This document shows positions 7,718-11,150 of a DNA stretch of 11,150 nucleotides, one piece after another. Below the pieces are notes generated by a model. That model was not told the DNA's origin. It did no database searches and saw only the letters and a program-made list of their open reading frames with translations. Origin of the DNA: Candidatus Melainabacteria bacterium (GTDB lineage: Bacteria; Cyanobacteriota; Vampirovibrionia; 2-02-FULL-35-15); contig JAHFBD010000036.1 in assembly GCA_023250175.1 (NCBI GenBank), forward strand, positions 2,617 through 13,766. The letters run 5' to 3'. Each line of letters begins with the position of its first letter. The first letter of the stretch is position 1. A program made the position numbers and the translations under genes.

Positions 7718-8984
7718 TTACTTCTTGTTTATAGGTTTACCATATGTTGCATTATTTTCCTTAATAGCCGGAACTGTTTACAGATTTAATTCAAAGAAGT
7801 TTAGTATATCTTCATTATCATCTCAATTTTTAGAAAAAGAAAAATTACTCTGGGGTTCTGTCCCCTGGCACATAGGAATAATAACTATATTAGGAGGACA
7901 TATAGTTGCTTTTACAATGCCATCTTTTTTGCAAGCATTAGTTTCAAATGTCAAAATCCTTTATACTTTTGAAGCACTTGGATTAACTTTTGCACTCTTT
8001 GCATTCTGTGGATTAATTATTTTGTTTGTTAGAAGATTACGAAATGCAAGAATCCAGGCAGTTACCTCCAACATGGATTTAGTCATTCTTTCATTACTCA
8101 CTATACAAATTTTACTTGGTATTTTAATTGCATCTTTATATAGATGGGGGGCTTCATGGTCAACACATACACTTGCACCATATATACAAAGTATTTTTTC
8201 ATTTAGACCCGATATAACATATATCACTAACATGCCTTTTGTTGTTAAAGCTCACATTGCTGTTGCCTGGTTAATTATTCTTTTAATTCCTTTTTCACGA
8301 TTAATTCATGTCTTTGCACTTCCGCTTGAATATCTATTCAGGCTCCCACAAATCGTAGTCTGGAATTCCAGAAGACAAGAAGAGTCTGTAATTACTGCTC
8401 AAATTGAGTCGGAGTCCAGAAGATTTTTTCTTAAAGCTGCCTTTGGAATTACAAGTGGGCTCATATTATTTATAACTGGAATAGCCGATAAAATTATTCC
8501 ATTTTTTAGAGGACCTGAATTATCAAAAGGTGAAAAAGGAGAATTGCTTAAACAAAAGTTACAAAAGATGAAAGCAACAATAAAGCAAAAAGAACTTGAA
8601 ACCGAAAGACTAACTAAAGATTTTATTTATATTTCTGATTTGAAAAATTTAAAAACAGATGAAGGTATTTATTTTATTGATTATCAAATGAAACCAGCAT
8701 TAGCCTTTAAAGGAGATAATGGCTTACCAATTTTATACTCTGCAAAATGTACTCATTTAGGTTGTACTGTAACCAATAAAGTAAAAGAGGGGGCATTGCT
8801 TTGCCCTTGTCATGTTTCACACTTTAATATTAAAACCGGAGATGTAATAGATGGTCCAGCACCAAAACCACTACCAAAAGTTAAACATATATTAATGGAT
8901 GCAAATAATCACATTGTAGTAAATATTGATAAATCAAAATTGGATGAATACAAAGTTTACATAGTAAAGGGTGAAAACACATGA
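7710..8984 (+). CDS. narI: NarI (cytochrome b gamma subunit) fused to a Rieske [2Fe-2S] domain
   Basis: A 424-residue fusion; E. coli NarI is 225. Residues 1-222 are a full NarI with five membrane helices (about 4-24, 53-75, 84-108, 122-143, 178-203). The heme b ligands H54, H64, H182 and H200 correspond to E. coli His56, 66, 187 and 205, and K82 aligns by eye with quinol-site Lys86. The NarI end (PFSRLIHVFALPLEYL) is intact. A short cytoplasmic segment then leads to SRRFFLK (236-242), a perfect Tat consensus, and a sixth helix (about 239-259). A charged helical linker with coiled-coil heptads (about 271-305) precedes the Rieske domain (about 305-420): CTHLGC (C347, H349, C352), CPCHVS (C365, C367, H368) and TGDVIDGPAPKPL. 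Five NarI helices from an outside N-terminus put the twin arginines inside and the Rieske domain in the periplasm. The reading frame is unbroken, with no internal stop or restart. AAGGAG (7696-7701) lies 8 bases before the ATG. Confidence 0.95.
   Translation: MHDYFLFIGLPYVALFSLIAGTVYRFNSKKFSISSLSSQFLEKEKLLWGSVPWHIGIITILGGHIVAFTMPSFLQALVSNVKILYTFEALGLTFALFAFCGLIILFVRRLRNARIQAVTSNMDLVILSLLTIQILLGILIASLYRWGASWSTHTLAPYIQSIFSFRPDITYITNMPFVVKAHIAVAWLIILLIPFSRLIHVFALPLEYLFRLPQIVVWNSRRQEESVITAQIESESRRFFLKAAFGITSGLILFITGIADKIIPFFRGPELSKGEKGELLKQKLQKMKATIKQKELETERLTKDFIYISDLKNLKTDEGIYFIDYQMKPALAFKGDNGLPILYSAKCTHLGCTVTNKVKEGALLCPCHVSHFNIKTGDVIDGPAPKPLPKVKHILMDANNHIVVNIDKSKLDEYKVYIVKGENT
8415..8435 (+). 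other. Internal twin-arginine (Tat) motif in the NarI-Rieske fusion
   Basis: Codons 236-242 encode SRRFFLK, matching S/T-R-R-x-F-L-K at every position, directly before the hydrophobic helix that anchors the Rieske domain. Rieske proteins are folded with their cluster in the cytoplasm and exported by Tat. Actinobacterial QcrA has a comparable plan: Sec-inserted helices followed by a Tat-dependent last helix. That this protein uses the same dual route is inferred from the motif and topology. Confidence 0.8.
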
Positions 8985-10081
8985 AGAGTTTAACAACAAT
9001 TGCTGATTTTTTAAGAGCAAGATTTCCTATTGAAAAAATGAATCTTCAGTCAATGCTAATGAAAAAAGAAGTCCCCATACACAAAATGTCATGGGCATAC
9101 TATTTAGGTGGATTGACATTGCTCTTTTTTACTATTCAGGTTATAACTGGTTTGCTTTTACTTTTTTACTACCAACCTACTGTTAATGAAGCATATGACT
9201 CAGTTAAATTTATTTCAGATAAAGTGCCCGGTGGAGCTGTAATAAGAAATCTGCATGCCTGGACATCATCAGCAATGATACTAACAGCTATTCTTCATCT
9301 TTTAACAACCTTTGCAATGAAGGCATTTGAAAAACCAAGAGAAGTTACATGGGGAACTGGAGTACTTCTTTTATTTATAACTTACACATTTGGGTTTACA
9401 GGCTATCTACTTCCATGGCACCAGCTTTCTGTTAATGCCACGAAAGTAGGATTACAATTTATTGGTGCTGTTGGACAATATTTGCCTGGCAGTCTCTCGG
9501 AACTTCCAAATAAACTGATTGAGATCATTCAAGGTGGTCCAAGTATTGGACAAGAAACACTAAGCAGATTCTATGCAATCCATGTTGTAATTCTTCCGCT
9601 TGCAATATTTGCAATATTAGGTGCCCATTTGCTTTCAGTACAACTTCATGGAATGAGTAAGGGTGTTGATGAAAAACCAAAAATCAAAGAACCTTTCTTC
9701 CCAAACTTTTTAATAAAAGATTTTAGCCTCTGGGCAATAGCTTTTCTTATACTCTTTATACTTGCAATTACAATTCCGTTTGAATCATTCTTTTCATTTC
9801 CACTAGTTGAACCATATAACGCTCTTGGCTCAACCCCAGAAGGAATTAAACCCGAGTGGTATTTTTATTTTATTTACTACCCCATGGAACTACTTCCTTT
9901 CTGGGTAATTATTATAATCATGATACTTCTTGTTCTTGGGTTATTCCTTGTACCAAAAATATTTAGTGGAACAAGCCGAAAGACTCTTACTTTTATTGCA
10001 ATTATTGCTTTTATTTATTTTGTAACTATGACTGTTTTTGGACAACAGATTTTTGAGCTTATTAAAGGGGGACATTCATGA
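8981..10081 (+). CDS. Cytochrome b of a bc/b6f-type complex (b6 and subunit IV in one chain)
   Basis: The quinol-oxidising core of a Rieske/cytochrome b complex, 366 residues and about seven membrane helices (36-62, 89-112, 123-145, 196-222, 247-267, 303-325, 335-355). The heme ligands are H92/H106 (13 residues between) and H201/H216 (14 between). The 14 is the b6-type spacing; mitochondrial-type cytochrome b has 13. The C-terminal part resembles subunit IV, with the Qo-site PEWY at 291-294, and lacks the eighth helix of mitochondrial cytochrome b. Where b6 and Bacillus QcrB have the cysteine that binds heme ci, this protein has Y41 (AYYLGG), so that heme should be absent. The start overlaps the Rieske-fusion stop by ATGA, and the stop overlaps the next gene the same way, so the Rieske fusion is its obvious partner. 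It should run a Q-cycle between quinol and that Rieske domain. Confidence 0.95.
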   Translation: MKSLTTIADFLRARFPIEKMNLQSMLMKKEVPIHKMSWAYYLGGLTLLFFTIQVITGLLLLFYYQPTVNEAYDSVKFISDKVPGGAVIRNLHAWTSSAMILTAILHLLTTFAMKAFEKPREVTWGTGVLLLFITYTFGFTGYLLPWHQLSVNATKVGLQFIGAVGQYLPGSLSELPNKLIEIIQGGPSIGQETLSRFYAIHVVILPLAIFAILGAHLLSVQLHGMSKGVDEKPKIKEPFFPNFLIKDFSLWAIAFLILFILAITIPFESFFSFPLVEPYNALGSTPEGIKPEWYFYFIYYPMELLPFWVIIIIMILLVLGLFLVPKIFSGTSRKTLTFIAIIAFIYFVTMTVFGQQIFELIKGGHS

Positions 10082-10692
10082 AAAAGTCTCAATTTATTTA
10101 CATCTTTTTATTATTACTAGTTTATTCTTTTGAATTAAATGCTTATGCCTATCCTGAATTTTATGAATACTCAAGAAAAGTATCTGGAAGAAACACTAAT
10201 TGTGCTCTCTGCCATACACATGGAGATGGACCAGAAGGATTTGAAGAAGGACAAATAAAATCATTAAATAAAGCAGAAATGGAAAGACTGATGCGAGCTC
10301 GTAGTGCTTTTCAGCCTGGTATAAAAGTAAAAAGCCCTATTTTAAACGCTTTTGGAAATCATATTATTTACAAGATCGGAAAGAAAAAGTTTCTTGAGCT
10401 TAAATCACATCCAGAAAATTTACCAAAAGAACTTGGATTTAAATCGGATCTTGATAGAGATGGAATACCTGATGCTCAAGAGTACCTAGATGGAACCTTA
10501 GCTATCAGCAAAGAAGATGGTGATCCAAAGAAATTATTTATTGCAAATATTAGAATAAACATAAAACATATAATCCTCGCAATACTATCTGTCAGTCTTA
10601 TGTTTTTTGGTTTTGTTGCCTTACTAAAAGGCATTCATTTAAAAACGAAGTTAAATAATAGCAATGGGGGAGATAAAAATGAAAAAATATAA
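10078..10692 (+). CDS. Monoheme cytochrome c with a Ca-binding-like loop and C-terminal membrane anchor
   Basis: A 204-residue protein with a signal peptide (about 1-24) and a single heme site CALCH (C42, C45, H46). The distal ligand is not obvious; M68, M72, H48, H95 and H111 are candidates. Residues 124-135 (DLDRDGIPDAQE) match the calcium-binding DxDxDG loop seen in EF-hand, dockerin and thrombospondin type 3 repeats. A membrane helix follows (about 165-185), then a short polar tail that should be cytoplasmic. The C-terminal anchor matches the layout of cytochromes c1 and f, and the gene overlaps the cytochrome b gene by ATGA, so it may accept electrons from the Rieske domain. It has no clear similarity to c1 or f beyond that layout. 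It overlaps the next gene by 14 bases. Confidence 0.87.
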   Translation: MKKSQFIYIFLLLLVYSFELNAYAYPEFYEYSRKVSGRNTNCALCHTHGDGPEGFEEGQIKSLNKAEMERLMRARSAFQPGIKVKSPILNAFGNHIIYKIGKKKFLELKSHPENLPKELGFKSDLDRDGIPDAQEYLDGTLAISKEDGDPKKLFIANIRINIKHIILAILSVSLMFFGFVALLKGIHLKTKLNNSNGGDKNEKI

Positions 10693-11150
10693 AATTGCTC
10701 TATTAATAATATTTCTAATTGTTACATCATTTAATGTAAGCTTTGCACAAACACAATCTCCAACTATATCAGGAGAAAAAAAAGATCAACCAGATACAAT
10801 TAAACTCCCCAGTAAATGGAAACTAAGTGGTTCAATTCGTAGTAGATATGAATGGTGGGATTGGTTTAATCCTGGTAATATCCCAAGTGGAAGAGATAAT
10901 AATTATCCGTTTCTTGGAAACCTTGTCAGAATAAAGGCAGTAAATGAAAAAAAATATACTGATACTAATTTAGAATTTGCAATACCATCATTATTTTTCT
11001 TGCCAAAGGATTCAATAGCACCACCACCTTTTGGACAATTTGGGGTAGGTGCAAACTATCGTGCAATAAATCGAGGCAACTTTGCAAGCGTCTTTTTAAA
11101 GCAAGCTAACTTAAATTTTAAAGGGATTATTGAAAAAAATACAAATGTAA
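10679..11150 (+). CDS. Outer-membrane beta-barrel-like protein, N-terminal part
   Basis: The frame is open to the window edge, giving 157 residues of an incomplete protein. A signal peptide ends near VSFA-Q (about residue 23). A short polar segment is followed by alternating aromatic/polar strands such as LSGSIRSRYEWWDWFN, reminiscent of alginate-export/AlgE-like or other porin-type barrels, where an early RxRYE strand is common. GGGGGAG (10666-10672) lies 6 bases before the ATG. The gene starts within the last codons of the cytochrome gene (14-base overlap), so it belongs to the nar operon. A role in passing nitrate or nitrite across the outer membrane would fit, but is only inferred from position. 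No nitrate transporter (NarK) is visible; one may lie downstream. Confidence 0.72.
   Translation, partial: MKKYKIALLIIFLIVTSFNVSFAQTQSPTISGEKKDQPDTIKLPSKWKLSGSIRSRYEWWDWFNPGNIPSGRDNNYPFLGNLVRIKAVNEKKYTDTNLEFAIPSLFFLPKDSIAPPPFGQFGVGANYRAINRGNFASVFLKQANLNFKGIIEKNTNV

Noticed and set aside
1..11150. tRNA, rRNA, CRISPR array, insertion sequence or attachment site
   Set aside because: No regularly spaced direct repeats, transposase motifs, terminal inverted repeats or tRNA-like folds were seen; apart from the divergent region and the narG-narH gap the window is almost wholly coding.

Overview
The window holds one long plus-strand operon, running off the right edge, for a membrane-bound NarG-type nitrate reductase. 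A two-component response regulator is transcribed divergently from its left side. The DNA is AT-rich throughout, with no obvious compositional break. A signal-peptide-bearing beta-barrel-like protein at the right edge points to a Gram-negative cell with an outer membrane. The receiver domain of the regulator and the b6-type heme spacing of the cytochrome b recall the cyanobacterial/Melainabacteria (Vampirovibrionia) lineage by eye, but this placement is a low-confidence guess.

Layout: 1-84 is too short to interpret. 85-813 (minus) is a NarL/LuxR-type response regulator. 814-1098 is the divergent control region, with several inverted repeats and candidate promoters. Then follow, all on plus: a membrane-anchored diheme cytochrome c (1099-1902), narG (1914-5543), a 117-bp gap with two hairpins and a possible 41-codon ORF, narH (5661-7154), narJ (7154-7717), a NarI-Rieske fusion (7710-8984), a cytochrome b of the b6/subunit IV type (8981-10081), a monoheme cytochrome c with a Ca-binding-like loop and a C-terminal membrane anchor (10078-10692), and the start of an outer-membrane beta-barrel-like protein (10679 to the edge). 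From narH onward every gene overlaps the next by 1 to 14 bases, so the set is almost certainly cotranscribed and translationally coupled.

How it may work: NarG (Mo-bisMGD, FS0) and NarH (four Fe-S clusters) form the cytoplasmic catalytic part, NarJ matures it, and the NarI half of the fusion anchors it with two b hemes. The unusual part is that NarI continues, through a perfect internal twin-arginine motif and a sixth membrane helix, into a complete Rieske [2Fe-2S] domain that should sit in the periplasm. The next gene supplies a cytochrome b with a PEWY quinol-oxidation motif, and two membrane-anchored c-type cytochromes complete the parts list of a bc complex. The operon therefore looks like a nitrate reductase physically joined to a cytochrome bc complex, in which quinol electrons may pass through a Q-cycle before reaching nitrate. 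The genes and motifs are visible in the sequence. The supercomplex, the electron route and the direction (nitrate reduction versus nitrite oxidation) are inference.
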